Of a stretch of 15,061 nt of DNA, positions 1 to 7,521 are shown piece after piece; positions within the stretch are counted from its first letter, which is position 1; each line of letters starts with the position of its first letter. Both the position numbers and the translations under genes were made by a program. This stretch comes from CAYYFV01 sp964451705 (GTDB lineage Bacteria; Patescibacteriota; Gracilibacteria; UBA1369; GCA-2718715): positions 1 to 15,061 of the forward strand of contig CAYVIV010000023.1 in NCBI GenBank assembly GCA_964451705.1. Reading direction: 5' to 3'. Below the pieces are notes generated by a model, which saw only the letters and a list, made by a program, of their open reading frames with translations, made no database searches and had not been told where the DNA came from.

Positions 1-88
1 TGGCGGAGAGAGGGGGATTCGAACCCCCGAAAGCTTTCACTTTACACGCTTTCCAAGCGTGCGCACTAAGCCACTATGCGACCTCTCC
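1..88 (-). tRNA. tRNA-Ser (anticodon GGA)
   Basis: On the minus strand the sequence folds as a class II tRNA. The acceptor strand GGAGAGG (88 to 82) pairs with TCTCTCC, closing with one G-U pair. The anticodon stem is CACGC/GCGTG around the loop TTGGAAA, with anticodon GGA complementary to plus-strand positions 52-54. A long variable arm follows, then the T arm GGGGG-TTCGAAT-CCCCC. The 3' CCA is encoded (plus-strand TGG at 1-3). The long variable arm and the GGA anticodon both indicate serine (UCC/UCU codons). The gene reaches the first base of the window, so its 3' flank and any terminator cannot be seen. Confidence 0.96.
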
Positions 89-98
89 AACAAAGTTC

Positions 99-127
99 AA
101 TTTACCGATTGCACAAGCCAAAGTCAA
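99..127 (-). promoter_or_regulatory. Promoter of tRNA-Ser
   Basis: On the minus strand TTGACT (127-122) is separated by exactly 17 bases from TAAATT (104-99), a good sigma-70-type match. The tRNA 5' end at 88 lies 10 bases beyond the -10 box, which predicts a leader of only a few bases. The 10-mer TTGACTTTGG containing the -35 box recurs at 188-179, but that copy has no matching -10 box. Confidence 0.65.
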
Positions 128-249
128 ATATAGAAATAAAAAATACAGTCCAAATCAAGCGACAGTAAGAATTTATCTCCAAAGTCAACTCTGAATCAGA
201 TCTAAAACTAAGTCTAGTATCAAAAGCTACAATACAGGCAAACTCAAAT

Positions 250-1821
250 TTAAAATAAACGAGTGGGCAAAGTTTCTAAAATACTCTTGGCATCACTATA
301 AAAATCTTGCATTAACTCCGGGTCTAAAGTTTTATACTCAAAACCACCTTTAAACTTGTTAAAACCCAAACACTCGACTAGGACTTCTTGTTCTTTAGAA
401 GATTGTTCATTTAGAAAGTTCAAGGAAAACTCAAGATCGAAGCTTGCAAGGTTAAATTTACTTAAGTTTAAACCAAACATTTCCATATCGTTACAGCCAT
501 AAAAAATATCATTTGGCTTATCAAAAAAGTACTTGGTATAAAAAGGCAACATTGTCAGCTCATTCGTTTTAGCATTCAAGATATATACCTGAAGACCAGA
601 AGGAGTTATATACTTTTCAAAAAGCACAATATCTTCAGTCAAAACCTCAAAATTACCATATCCATCACCACAAGGATCTGAGTTGTCACAGGCAGAAAAT
701 CTTTCAGTACCATTTACAAAAATCTTTTCTGCATTATCAGATAAAAGGTGCTTAACTCTACCATCCAAGTATTCAGCCAGTATATGTTCATCGACCTTTT
801 TAGATGAGATCGTAGTAATCTTTGAGTTCTTATCAACCATCTGAACTACATCATAATACTCAACATTAAATCCATGCGTAGCTGAAAACTCAAAAAGCGA
901 CACTACCAAATTAAAAGTACGCTCATCTGGGGAATCTAAAGACACAATCGATGCTCTCTCAACATCTTTATACAAGTTTACAAATTCTTGCCTGCTCATC
1001 TTTGGGTTTAATTTCATATCAAAAGCTTCCTCTGGGGTGTAGCCTAAATGATTGTAATAGTTATGTAGTATGTACCGAGGAGAGTTGAAAAAAGACAAAT
1101 AAGAAATAAGCGATCTATCAAACTTGGCACATGGCGTAAAAAAACTTAAGTTCAAATCAGACCCAAAAACAATCATCTTTGACTTTACACAAGAAGTAGA
1201 ATCGTCTGTATAAGTAATCGCCTCTAATTTTTCCGTGCCAATTTGAAAACGTTCAACCTTAAATTCTGGATATTGTTTCAAAAGAGTCAAGAAAGTATTA
1301 GACTTAAATGCAGGCAACTCTTCGATTGTATACTGAGGGTAAACAACACCCCCTAAGTAGTCTAAATACATATTACCAAAATAAATAAGATCATCTTGCT
1401 GGTCAAAACCCTTTAAAGAATCAAAATATGCAGTGGGTAAATGTATCTGATATTTATCAGTTCTTAAAACCTCCATTTGCCCCAAACCTAAGTAGTTAAT
1501 CCCAAGTTCTGCAATTTCTTGATCAGTTAAATCATTACGGAATCCATACGTATTAAATAAATCAAATCGCGATAATTTATGCTTTATGTCTCCATCCAAA
1601 TCAGCATCCACTTTAAACTCTTCGATTTGTAGGCTAGCATTAAAGTTTTGAGTGGATTTTTTAGGACTTAAATTATCTTCAGAATTATCAAGATTATCAA
1701 AACTAATTAAATTTTGTCTCAAATTCGCACTATCCAGGCTAGTTTCCTTCAAATCCGATTCGCCAACACTACAAGCAGACAATAAAAGCATTAATAAAAG
1801 ACATAAGAAATTTCGCAACAT
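250..1821 (-). CDS. Large lipoprotein of unknown function
   Basis: This is a 523-aa protein that I do not recognise. The N-terminus is a short lipoprotein signal: two early charged residues region (MLRN), a Leu-rich core and the lipobox LSAC with the acylated cysteine at residue 17. The mature protein is therefore expected to be tethered to the outer face of a membrane. Residues 20-65 are rich in Asp, Ser and Asn and look like a flexible tether. The rest is globular and rich in Phe, Tyr and Asp. Six further cysteines (211, 231, 378, 384, 443, 484) form an even number suited to disulfides outside the cytoplasm. There is no transmembrane segment after the signal and no motif of a known enzyme. 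The gene stands alone: the next minus-strand gene upstream ends 99 bases away. The ATG at 1821 has no Shine-Dalgarno sequence, but it is the only start that supplies a full signal peptide. Confidence 0.85.
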   Translation of the reverse strand: MLRNFLCLLLMLLLSACSVGESDLKETSLDSANLRQNLISFDNLDNSEDNLSPKKSTQNFNASLQIEEFKVDADLDGDIKHKLSRFDLFNTYGFRNDLTDQEIAELGINYLGLGQMEVLRTDKYQIHLPTAYFDSLKGFDQQDDLIYFGNMYLDYLGGVVYPQYTIEELPAFKSNTFLTLLKQYPEFKVERFQIGTEKLEAITYTDDSTSCVKSKMIVFGSDLNLSFFTPCAKFDRSLISYLSFFNSPRYILHNYYNHLGYTPEEAFDMKLNPKMSRQEFVNLYKDVERASIVSLDSPDERTFNLVVSLFEFSATHGFNVEYYDVVQMVDKNSKITTISSKKVDEHILAEYLDGRVKHLLSDNAEKIFVNGTERFSACDNSDPCGDGYGNFEVLTEDIVLFEKYITPSGLQVYILNAKTNELTMLPFYTKYFFDKPNDIFYGCNDMEMFGLNLSKFNLASFDLEFSLNFLNEQSSKEQEVLVECLGFNKFKGGFEYKTLDPELMQDFYSDAKSILETLPTRLF

Positions 1822-1920
1822 ATTTAAAATTTAAATTAATTAACTCAATTTAACTCAACTCAAATGATTATTCAAACACTCCTTTAAAAATCTATCACTA
1901 AATAAACTTTTTCAAAAGCA

Positions 1921-2841
1921 CTATGCTTGTAAAATAGAATCACAACTCCCCCACTCACAGGCGGCAGCATCCATGACTCCACGAGCTCCAATTGGAATTA
2001 AAGTGTTTCCAACACAATGTCCAAAACTGTTAACCTTTAAAATAGGAAAGCTCATATCGCAAGTGTATTCCAGTACCAAATCCTCCAGCTGAGCCCCCTT
2101 ATATCCCCCCTGCTGCATTTGAAAATTATGTCCGACTACCAAGCCCGCAATCTTTTCAAAGACCCCAAAATACCTATAAATATCTAGTAGTTGCCTGGCC
2201 CTTGACTCATCTGTCATAAATGACTCTAAAATCAAAATTTTGCGAGAAAAATCAAAGTCAGGCCACATAGTTAAAAACTTAGTAAAACACTCTAAATTAC
2301 CACCCACAAATCTCCCCACGGCTTTACCAGCACGCACACAGTGTGATGGACCATTGTCAGGAAAAAAACCATACCCAGCATTACAAGCAACTCTATTTAG
2401 CTCTTGCTTATCAAAATCGGTAAAATTCTTTCCAAAACCAAACATAAAGTTATTAGCATGAAAAGTTGGGACCAGAGTTTTATAAGCTAAAAAATTTAAC
2501 AAAACCGAATTATCACTCTGCCCCATAACAATTTTTGGTTTCTGACGAAATAGCTGTTTATCTATATATGGCAATATTTCTGTAATGCTATCTCCCCCAT
2601 GACTTAAAATTATAGCTGCAACATCATGCCTGTGTACCATATAATTAAAATCACTTGCTCTTTTCTCTGCATCTACATCAGACATAAAATCTCCTAAACG
2701 CAGCTTAAAACCTAACTCTCGCAAACGATACAAAGCTTGGTGCCAATAGACATCTGGCTCTTCAGCTCTATTTCCTTCTAAAAACAAGGGGTCACTTGTA
2801 GAAACTATCCCAACTTGATCAAGTGCCTTAAGAGCTTTCAT
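1921..2841 (-). CDS. S66-family LD-carboxypeptidase (LdcA/MccF-like)
   Basis: The 306-aa product matches peptidase family S66, serine carboxypeptidases that in LdcA remove the terminal D-Ala from the L,D bond of murein tetrapeptides, and in MccF cleave microcin C7. The full S66 layout is visible. ILSHGG (about 78-83) corresponds to the usual RGG motif. GQSD holds the nucleophile Ser109. ILILE carries the acidic triad residue Glu206. FGHCVGN holds His275, followed by the conserved IPIGARGVMD. Length is normal for the family and there is no signal peptide, so it acts in the cytoplasm, most likely in muropeptide recycling. Its ATG begins one base after the TAA of the gene upstream (TAA-G-ATG), so translation is probably coupled. 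MurD and MurL lie about 1 kb upstream on the same strand, which favours the murein role over immunity to a peptide antibiotic, though sequence alone does not decide. Confidence 0.88.
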   Translation of the reverse strand: MKALKALDQVGIVSTSDPLFLEGNRAEEPDVYWHQALYRLRELGFKLRLGDFMSDVDAEKRASDFNYMVHRHDVAAIILSHGGDSITEILPYIDKQLFRQKPKIVMGQSDNSVLLNFLAYKTLVPTFHANNFMFGFGKNFTDFDKQELNRVACNAGYGFFPDNGPSHCVRAGKAVGRFVGGNLECFTKFLTMWPDFDFSRKILILESFMTDESRARQLLDIYRYFGVFEKIAGLVVGHNFQMQQGGYKGAQLEDLVLEYTCDMSFPILKVNSFGHCVGNTLIPIGARGVMDAAACEWGSCDSILQA

Positions 2842-2842
2842 C

Positions 2843-3193
2843 TTAATTTGGCTTATTAGAATCTATATAATCTAGTTCAACACCTGTTTGTCTAGCTCTA
2901 TGCCGCACCATACATTTAATTTCACCAAGCATAAAATTAATTTCTGCCAAAGTAGCAAACATCTTCTCATAGTTGGGCTTAGCAACACCATCAAGTGCTA
3001 ATTTGCCATCAGTTAGACCTTCGTCTACCTGTCTCAAATCACTGGGTTGATCATTGCCTTTTGAAACACCATTAACAGGCGCGTTTGTTTCAATCGAAAC
3101 AAGTGCATTCTGTTTAACTTTCTCACAACTCAAAAAAGTTGACCCTACAAAAGCAATTGCTGCAACTCCAATTTGCTGACTTAATTTTTTCAT
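2843..3193 (-). CDS. Small putative lipoprotein or secreted protein
   Basis: This 116-aa protein begins MKKLSQQIG, followed by a hydrophobic stretch (about 9-21) ending in TFLSC with Cys23. That resembles a lipoprotein signal, but Phe at -3 and Leu at -2 fit the lipobox poorly, so a plain secretion signal or an N-terminal membrane anchor is possible. Residues 25-75 are polar and low in structure-forming residues. Residues 75-105 look helical, with a second cysteine at about 95 and a basic patch (RHRARQ). I recognise no family. The gene lies 24 bases after the 127-aa gene and one base before the S66 peptidase gene, all on the minus strand, so it is probably the middle gene of a three-gene transcript. 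If exported, it might deliver or bind a wall component handled by that peptidase; this is inference from position only. Confidence 0.7.
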   Translation of the reverse strand: MKKLSQQIGVAAIAFVGSTFLSCEKVKQNALVSIETNAPVNGVSKGNDQPSDLRQVDEGLTDGKLALDGVAKPNYEKMFATLAEINFMLGEIKCMVRHRARQTGVELDYIDSNKPN

Positions 3194-3217
3194 ATTTAAG
3201 ATATTAAATAATAGATG

Positions 3218-3601
3218 TTAGGATAACTCCTCTGGCAAGCTTTCTTTTCGCAAAGCATCAAGCTGTCTTTTTGTCTGGTTTCTTTCTTTAAATAACGCGT
3301 CAATTTTATTCAGCAAATCTGCTAGAGCTCTTGGTTCAGTGCTTACATTAGGTGTCCAGTTTTCTGCAAACATATCTTCAAATTCACCAGGTTTACTGTC
3401 TAAAACGTCAACTATAGCTTCATATTTGCTTAAATCTGAATGGGTTGCTTTCATTAAATCGTGCAGCATAGCTTTCTCAAAACCTGCATTAACTGCATCT
3501 ATATTTTGCTGCACAAAAGAATCATCTTTGTCAGCAAAGTACAAGTATCTTAAATTCCCCAAAAAGTTATCTTGAGCTGTACTTAATTTTTTAATCAACA
3601 T
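3218..3601 (-). CDS. Unknown small helical protein
   Basis: A 127-aa protein with no signal peptide or membrane segment. It is rich in Leu, Asp, Glu and Lys and looks almost wholly alpha-helical. The C-terminal third (about 90-127, containing ALADLLNKIDALF and QTKRQLDALRK) is charged and could form a coiled coil. No catalytic motif is visible and I do not recognise the family. It is the first gene of the three-gene minus-strand unit ending with the S66 peptidase. A consensus -10 box sits just upstream of its ATG at 3601. No Shine-Dalgarno sequence precedes the start. Confidence 0.72.
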   Translation of the reverse strand: MLIKKLSTAQDNFLGNLRYLYFADKDDSFVQQNIDAVNAGFEKAMLHDLMKATHSDLSKYEAIVDVLDSKPGEFEDMFAENWTPNVSTEPRALADLLNKIDALFKERNQTKRQLDALRKESLPEELS

Positions 3602-3623
3602 CGCAATACATTAAGTCAAAACA

Positions 3624-3629
3624 ATTATA
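3624..3629 (-). promoter_or_regulatory. -10 box upstream of the 127-aa gene
   Basis: The minus strand has a perfect TATAAT (3629-3624), preceded directly by TTG. It sits 22 bases before the ATG at 3601, so the leader would be about 15 bases. No strong -35 box is visible at 16-18 bases; the region is T-rich. It most likely starts the three-gene transcript ending with the S66 peptidase, separately from the upstream murD. Confidence 0.5.
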
Positions 3630-3694
3630 CAACAAAAACAATAGATTTAAAAATAATTGAAAACCAAACAACAAACAGGACTCAGATCAATAGG

Positions 3695-5023
3695 TCAATT
3701 CGAAACAAAAGGCTCCAATGATTTCGTGAACATAGCTCCACGCTCATAAAAATCCTTAAAACTATTATAACTCGGCGCACCCGGAGAAAACAAACATGTA
3801 GTCCCGGCCTTAGATTCTTGCATTATCAAATCCAAAGCTTCTGTAAAATCCTCTACTAAGACAATTCTAAATGCAACTAGTTGCATTTGGATCTTTTCTT
3901 GTAAATTTGTTAAAACATAAATTGTTATATCTTTTGGCAAGACTGCTTGCAAAATTGAATAATCATAACCCCTGTCCAAACCTCCCATAATTAAGCTTGA
4001 AATATCTTGCCCAGCAAAAGCCTGTAAACAAGCCACTGTAGACTCAGGAGTTACACTCGCAGAATCGTTAATAAAGCGAATACCATTGACTTCGCCCAGC
4101 TCTTGCATGCGATATTCCAGGGGTTTAAAATCTTGAATAGCTTCTAAAGTCTTGCTCAAATCTAACTCCAAAACCAAACTCAGCATTATGGTTAAAACAC
4201 AGTTATACAAATTATGAAGTCCCTGCAAATGCAGCTGTGATAAACTTAGAGACTTTTGATTATCTAAAACAATTGACTCCTCCAAGATTTCCAAGCCAAA
4301 GTCCTTACTGCTCTTTGTAGCAACTTGCAAAGATTCCAAGATGCTTGCTACATCATGATTACCAGAGTTATAAAGGGACAATCTAGCATTCCTAAACAGC
4401 TTACACTTCGCGTCTTTATAAGACTCTAAAGAACCATGATAATCCATGTGGTCAGCAAAAAAACTAGTAAAAACACCAATATCCACAGTACCTCTAAAGT
4501 CCTCTAGTTGTTGTGAACTCATTTCGATTATATAAAAAACATCCTCGGCATCATCTTGCAAGTAGTTCAAAATCGGTTGACCAATATTGCCAAGTAAATA
4601 AGTTTTAAGTCCATGCGCCTTTAATACAGCATGCATTAAACTACAAGTGGTACTTTTACCTTTAGAACCTGTAACACAAATTGTTTTGCCTACTACACGT
4701 TCAAAAAACAGGTTGGTCGCAGTTGTATAGGCACCACCCAAGCCCAAATACCTAACAATCTCTGGCTGTCTTGGATTGACACCCGGTGATTTTATCAAGA
4801 TCTCTACTTTATCTAAACTCTCCAAATAATCCTCACCCAAACATAAGTCTAAAGATTTATCTTGCAGAGCTTGCAAATATTCATCTTTAAAATCAGATTC
4901 CAGACGCTTATCAAAAATAACAATTTTAAGATTTGGATATTCAGATTTTAAAAACTTATAGGCACTCAACCCCTCTCTACCAAAACCTAAAATACCAACT
5001 TTTTCAAATTTATCTAAAATCAT
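3695..5023 (-). CDS. murD: UDP-N-acetylmuramoyl-L-alanine-glutamate ligase (MurD family, probably MurD2, L-Glu-adding)
   Basis: This 442-aa cytoplasmic Mur ligase uses ATP to join glutamate to UDP-MurNAc-L-alanine. Visible landmarks are a Rossmann-like N-terminal domain (GILGFGREG, 10-18), the ATP-binding loop GSKGKST (119-125), the SSQQLE and FADHMDYHGS segments, and a likely carbamylated lysine in DAKCK (Lys206). HNLYN (270-274) and the C-terminal FSPGAPSYNSFKDFYERG complete the pattern. Length is normal. The segment usually reading NDSKATN in D-Glu-adding MurD is NDSASVTPEST here (319-329), which as I recall resembles MurD2. Its start overlaps the stop of murL by ATGA, so the two are translationally coupled. 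MurD2 adds L-Glu, which MurL then epimerises. I therefore infer MurD2 specificity, with canonical D-Glu-adding MurD as the alternative. TGA at 3697-3695 is the stop. Confidence 0.92.
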   Translation of the reverse strand: MILDKFEKVGILGFGREGLSAYKFLKSEYPNLKIVIFDKRLESDFKDEYLQALQDKSLDLCLGEDYLESLDKVEILIKSPGVNPRQPEIVRYLGLGGAYTTATNLFFERVVGKTICVTGSKGKSTTCSLMHAVLKAHGLKTYLLGNIGQPILNYLQDDAEDVFYIIEMSSQQLEDFRGTVDIGVFTSFFADHMDYHGSLESYKDAKCKLFRNARLSLYNSGNHDVASILESLQVATKSSKDFGLEILEESIVLDNQKSLSLSQLHLQGLHNLYNCVLTIMLSLVLELDLSKTLEAIQDFKPLEYRMQELGEVNGIRFINDSASVTPESTVACLQAFAGQDISSLIMGGLDRGYDYSILQAVLPKDITIYVLTNLQEKIQMQLVAFRIVLVEDFTEALDLIMQESKAGTTCLFSPGAPSYNSFKDFYERGAMFTKSLEPFVSN

Positions 5024-6363
5024 AAATCAAAATTAATCTTACTTGCTAACTCTTCTGGAATATTAGTCCTTACAGCATCCATTGCCAACTCTGAAACTTC
5101 AATACCGCTATCTTTAGGCATCTCCACAGCCAGTTGTTCTAATTGACTACCTTGCAAAAGCCCCATCTTAAATGCTTGCAACAAAGCAAGGCGAGACTCT
5201 TCAATAGTGCCTACGCATTCGAAGGGTTTATGGTCTTGCAAACCAACTAGCTGCTTGAAAACCTCAAATAAATCAGTCTTTTTAAACAAATCAGCTCCAA
5301 AAATACTCACAAGCTTTTCGTAATCAACAAAGTTAGACAACAATAAAAATACAAAGGCACATTTTTCACAACTTTGACACCATTTAGTACTTTGTAAGTT
5401 TTTTGACTTATCAAAATGAAAATTACGATTACAGCTAGAGAAAGCTTCAAAATACTGCGGACACTTATCACTAAAAATCTCGGCTATCCGATATTCTGAA
5501 TACCCACGCAACAAGCTAAAATATTCAAAACTAGCCCCTGCAGAGACTGTACTAAAATTTTGCACACAATAATCTCGAATTAAGTTTTCAAACTCAAGTG
5601 TCTTGGAGTATTGATGATTAACTTGGTAACCTTTCCAGTCCAAATTAGCTTGATTACTCGAAGCTTCGTTAGACATCACCACTGTCTTATAACCATACAA
5701 ACAGCAGGCTACAAACTCCACAAAAGCCAAGATCCCAGTAATTGGAACATGCCCATTAAAAACCTGCTGCTGCTGGTTTAGTCTAATCAACTCAGGCGCA
5801 ATCTGCCTAGTCACATCCAGCAATTTCTTAGAACTAATCTCGGCACACTCCCTTTTAATAAGATCTGACTTTACGCAAAACCAATCAAATTCTAAACCAG
5901 CGTCTTCTAACAAAACCGCAGAAACCAAAGAGTCCTTACCACCACCAATCGGTACTAAAAGCTTAATATGCTTTACAGCTAGATCTCTCTTCTCTAAGGC
6001 AGGAATTGCAAGACTGGGATCGCCCTTAAAATTTATAGAGTGCTTTTTAGGGTCTAAGTCATTTTCATAAAAAAACTGTAGCAAACCCTGTAAATAAAAT
6101 TCATTAAAAAACTCTGCCTGTTGGCAAGTCAAAGCTCCCCATACAATCTGTATTTGGCTTGGACAAAAAGCTTTCCAATAACTTATACCACAAGCAATAT
6201 GCAAAGCTTGTAGGCACCTATCTAAAAGCTCTTGATCGAAATCTATCAGCAGATCCTTATTAAAACCCAGGCTTTCTACAAACTCATGCTCGCCATAGCT
6301 ATAGCGCAGCTGTACAACTGCAGTTTCTTTATCGAAAGCGTAGGACTCAAATTTAAATTTCAT
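5020..6363 (-). CDS. murL: UDP-MurNAc-L-Ala-L-Glu epimerase (MurL)
   Basis: The 447-aa product matches MurL, which uses ATP to adenylate the terminal L-Glu of UDP-MurNAc-L-Ala-L-Glu and invert it to D-Glu, releasing AMP and pyrophosphate. The PP-loop GGGKDS (140-145) is intact and follows KLLVPI. SNEASSNQAN (231-240) and NHQYSKTLEFE (249-259) are family-type segments. A cysteine cluster, CNRNF at 311 and CQSCEKC at 329-335, suggests a bound metal. CVGTIEE sits near the C-terminus. Length fits the family. There are two possible starts: ATG at 6363, used here, and an in-frame TTG at 6369. The only Shine-Dalgarno-like AAGGA nearby is 8 bases from the TTG but 14 from the ATG, so the TTG form (449 aa) is credible. 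Either way the start lies inside the CYTH gene, and the stop overlaps murD by four bases. Confidence 0.9.
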   Translation of the reverse strand: MKFKFESYAFDKETAVVQLRYSYGEHEFVESLGFNKDLLIDFDQELLDRCLQALHIACGISYWKAFCPSQIQIVWGALTCQQAEFFNEFYLQGLLQFFYENDLDPKKHSINFKGDPSLAIPALEKRDLAVKHIKLLVPIGGGKDSLVSAVLLEDAGLEFDWFCVKSDLIKRECAEISSKKLLDVTRQIAPELIRLNQQQQVFNGHVPITGILAFVEFVACCLYGYKTVVMSNEASSNQANLDWKGYQVNHQYSKTLEFENLIRDYCVQNFSTVSAGASFEYFSLLRGYSEYRIAEIFSDKCPQYFEAFSSCNRNFHFDKSKNLQSTKWCQSCEKCAFVFLLLSNFVDYEKLVSIFGADLFKKTDLFEVFKQLVGLQDHKPFECVGTIEESRLALLQAFKMGLLQGSQLEQLAVEMPKDSGIEVSELAMDAVRTNIPEELASKINFDL

Positions 6364-6895
6364 TTTCAAATCTTAATTCCTTAATAGCATGGATATCAAT
6401 CCCATAACGAGCATAAACTTTGGTCGTATTTTCCGAAGTCACCTTAGACTCATCTAAATTCAATTCTTTTAAAACCTCCATCACAGCAATTTCACTCGCA
6501 GCTTCTATCTCCAGGTAAGCTGGTATCATAGGCCAACTATCTAGCTCCAGCATGACACCATTGTATAAGTAACTCTCACGCCAATTTTCTTGATAAGCTC
6601 TAGCTGCGTAGCCAAGCTTTTCCAGCATTAGGTGCATTTTATCAAAATCCCCTACAGCAACTTCCAGCTCCTTGGTTCCATCGATTGCATCATCCTGAAT
6701 TTCTTTAACAGTCAAATTCACATTACCACCTTCGTCTCGTAATCGGACCCAGGAATTTTTTTTAACTGGATTAAAATCATATACATAACGGCGCATTTTA
6801 CGCTCACCAACAAACTGAGCACCCAAATCGCGTAACTTGATTCGAATTTTATCTAAATCTATATCCAAAACTTTTAACTCAAATTCTATCTGCAT
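6353..6895 (-). CDS. CYTH-domain protein (class IV adenylate cyclase / triphosphatase family)
   Basis: The 180-aa product is a single CYTH domain, a tunnel-shaped fold that binds triphosphates with metal ions. The signature ExExK appears at the N-terminus as EFELK. It is followed by the expected basic and acidic positions: RRYVYDF, WVRLRDEG, LTVKE, KELEV, WRESY, LELDSWP and YLEIE. The LDSWPMIPAYLEIE segment is typical of CyaB-like proteins. Known members make cAMP, hydrolyse thiamine triphosphate or hydrolyse tripolyphosphate; sequence alone does not tell these apart. I use the ATG at 6895, because the ExExK motif then lies at the usual distance from the start. A GTG at 6904 would add three residues. 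The gene's last 11 bases overlap the murL start, and a DUF6580 membrane protein lies 50-60 bases upstream. Why a triphosphate-binding protein should be linked to MurL is unclear. Confidence 0.85.
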   Translation of the reverse strand: MQIEFELKVLDIDLDKIRIKLRDLGAQFVGERKMRRYVYDFNPVKKNSWVRLRDEGGNVNLTVKEIQDDAIDGTKELEVAVGDFDKMHLMLEKLGYAARAYQENWRESYLYNGVMLELDSWPMIPAYLEIEAASEIAVMEVLKELNLDESKVTSENTTKVYARYGIDIHAIKELRFENEI

Positions 6896-6953
6896 AAATA
6901 CCACAGCTAAATACTAGGCGAATTATAAGCTAAACCCACAATAAAGTCTAGGT

Positions 6954-7478
6954 TTAAACCCCCTTTAAGACTCTCCAAAACCTCCAATCCCAAGACAACT
7001 TTTCTTCGGAAACAAACCACCTATCAATCCATGGAGAGAGGACAAAACCAAAGAACACAGTCGATAACAAATGGTTAATCGTAAAAGGAATCTGACCAAT
7101 CAAAGTCAGCATTAAATCCTGCTTATAAATCAGTACCGAAACCGTGTAGGCAGTAAACAGATCATAAAAAATAGTCCCAATAGCTCCATACACCACATAC
7201 ATCCAGGGATTATTAGCCTTGAACTTTAAAACCCAAGCAAAAAAGACTGCCAAAAGTGCATAACAACCAGCTGTAAACAAGCTCCAAACTCCAAGCGTCA
7301 TAGTCAATACATCATATAAAAGCACTGCACACACAGCAAATAAAACTGACCACCACACCCCATACCTACGTGAAAATGGCATAATGGTCGCTGTAATCGG
7401 CTCAAAATTCGGCGGATGCGGCACTAATCTTAAAATTATAACCACTAGCAAAGCCATTAAAGATTGGAAATTTTTCAT
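6954..7478 (-). CDS. DUF6580-type membrane protein (ECF transporter S-component-like)
   Basis: A 174-aa integral membrane protein with about five hydrophobic segments (roughly 5-20, 38-60, 65-85, 95-115 and 125-150). The conserved N-terminal signature RLVPHPPNFEPITA (17-30) is typical of DUF6580, a family related to the substrate-binding S subunits of ECF vitamin transporters. Length is normal. Such proteins capture a small molecule and need a shared energising module (EcfT and EcfA), none of which is encoded here; the substrate cannot be inferred. The C-terminal tail is Trp-rich (LSWDWRFWR). It is the first gene of the minus-strand run leading into CYTH, murL and murD, and is divergent from the 166-aa gene at 7553. 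No Shine-Dalgarno sequence precedes the ATG at 7478. Confidence 0.8.
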   Translation of the reverse strand: MKNFQSLMALLVVIILRLVPHPPNFEPITATIMPFSRRYGVWWSVLFAVCAVLLYDVLTMTLGVWSLFTAGCYALLAVFFAWVLKFKANNPWMYVVYGAIGTIFYDLFTAYTVSVLIYKQDLMLTLIGQIPFTINHLLSTVFFGFVLSPWIDRWFVSEEKLSWDWRFWRVLKGV

Positions 7479-7521
7479 AAAAAACAGTTACAAAACAAAA
7501 TTACACTGCAAACAAAATACA

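Noticed and set aside
179..188. Second TTGACTTTGG as another tRNA promoter
   Set aside because: No -10-like hexamer lies at 15-19 bases downstream of this copy.
2240..2461. Plus-strand 73-aa frame inside the S66 peptidase gene
   Set aside because: It lies wholly within a gene whose catalytic triad and family motifs are clear, and has no features of its own.
3695..5023. Alternative genetic code with TGA read as Gly or Trp, as in some CPR lineages
   Set aside because: TGA ends MurL in an ATGA overlap and ends MurD right after the normal C-terminus; Trp is encoded by TGG throughout.
6954..7478. Complete ECF vitamin transporter
   Set aside because: Only the S-component-like membrane protein is present; no EcfT or ATPase gene is in the window.
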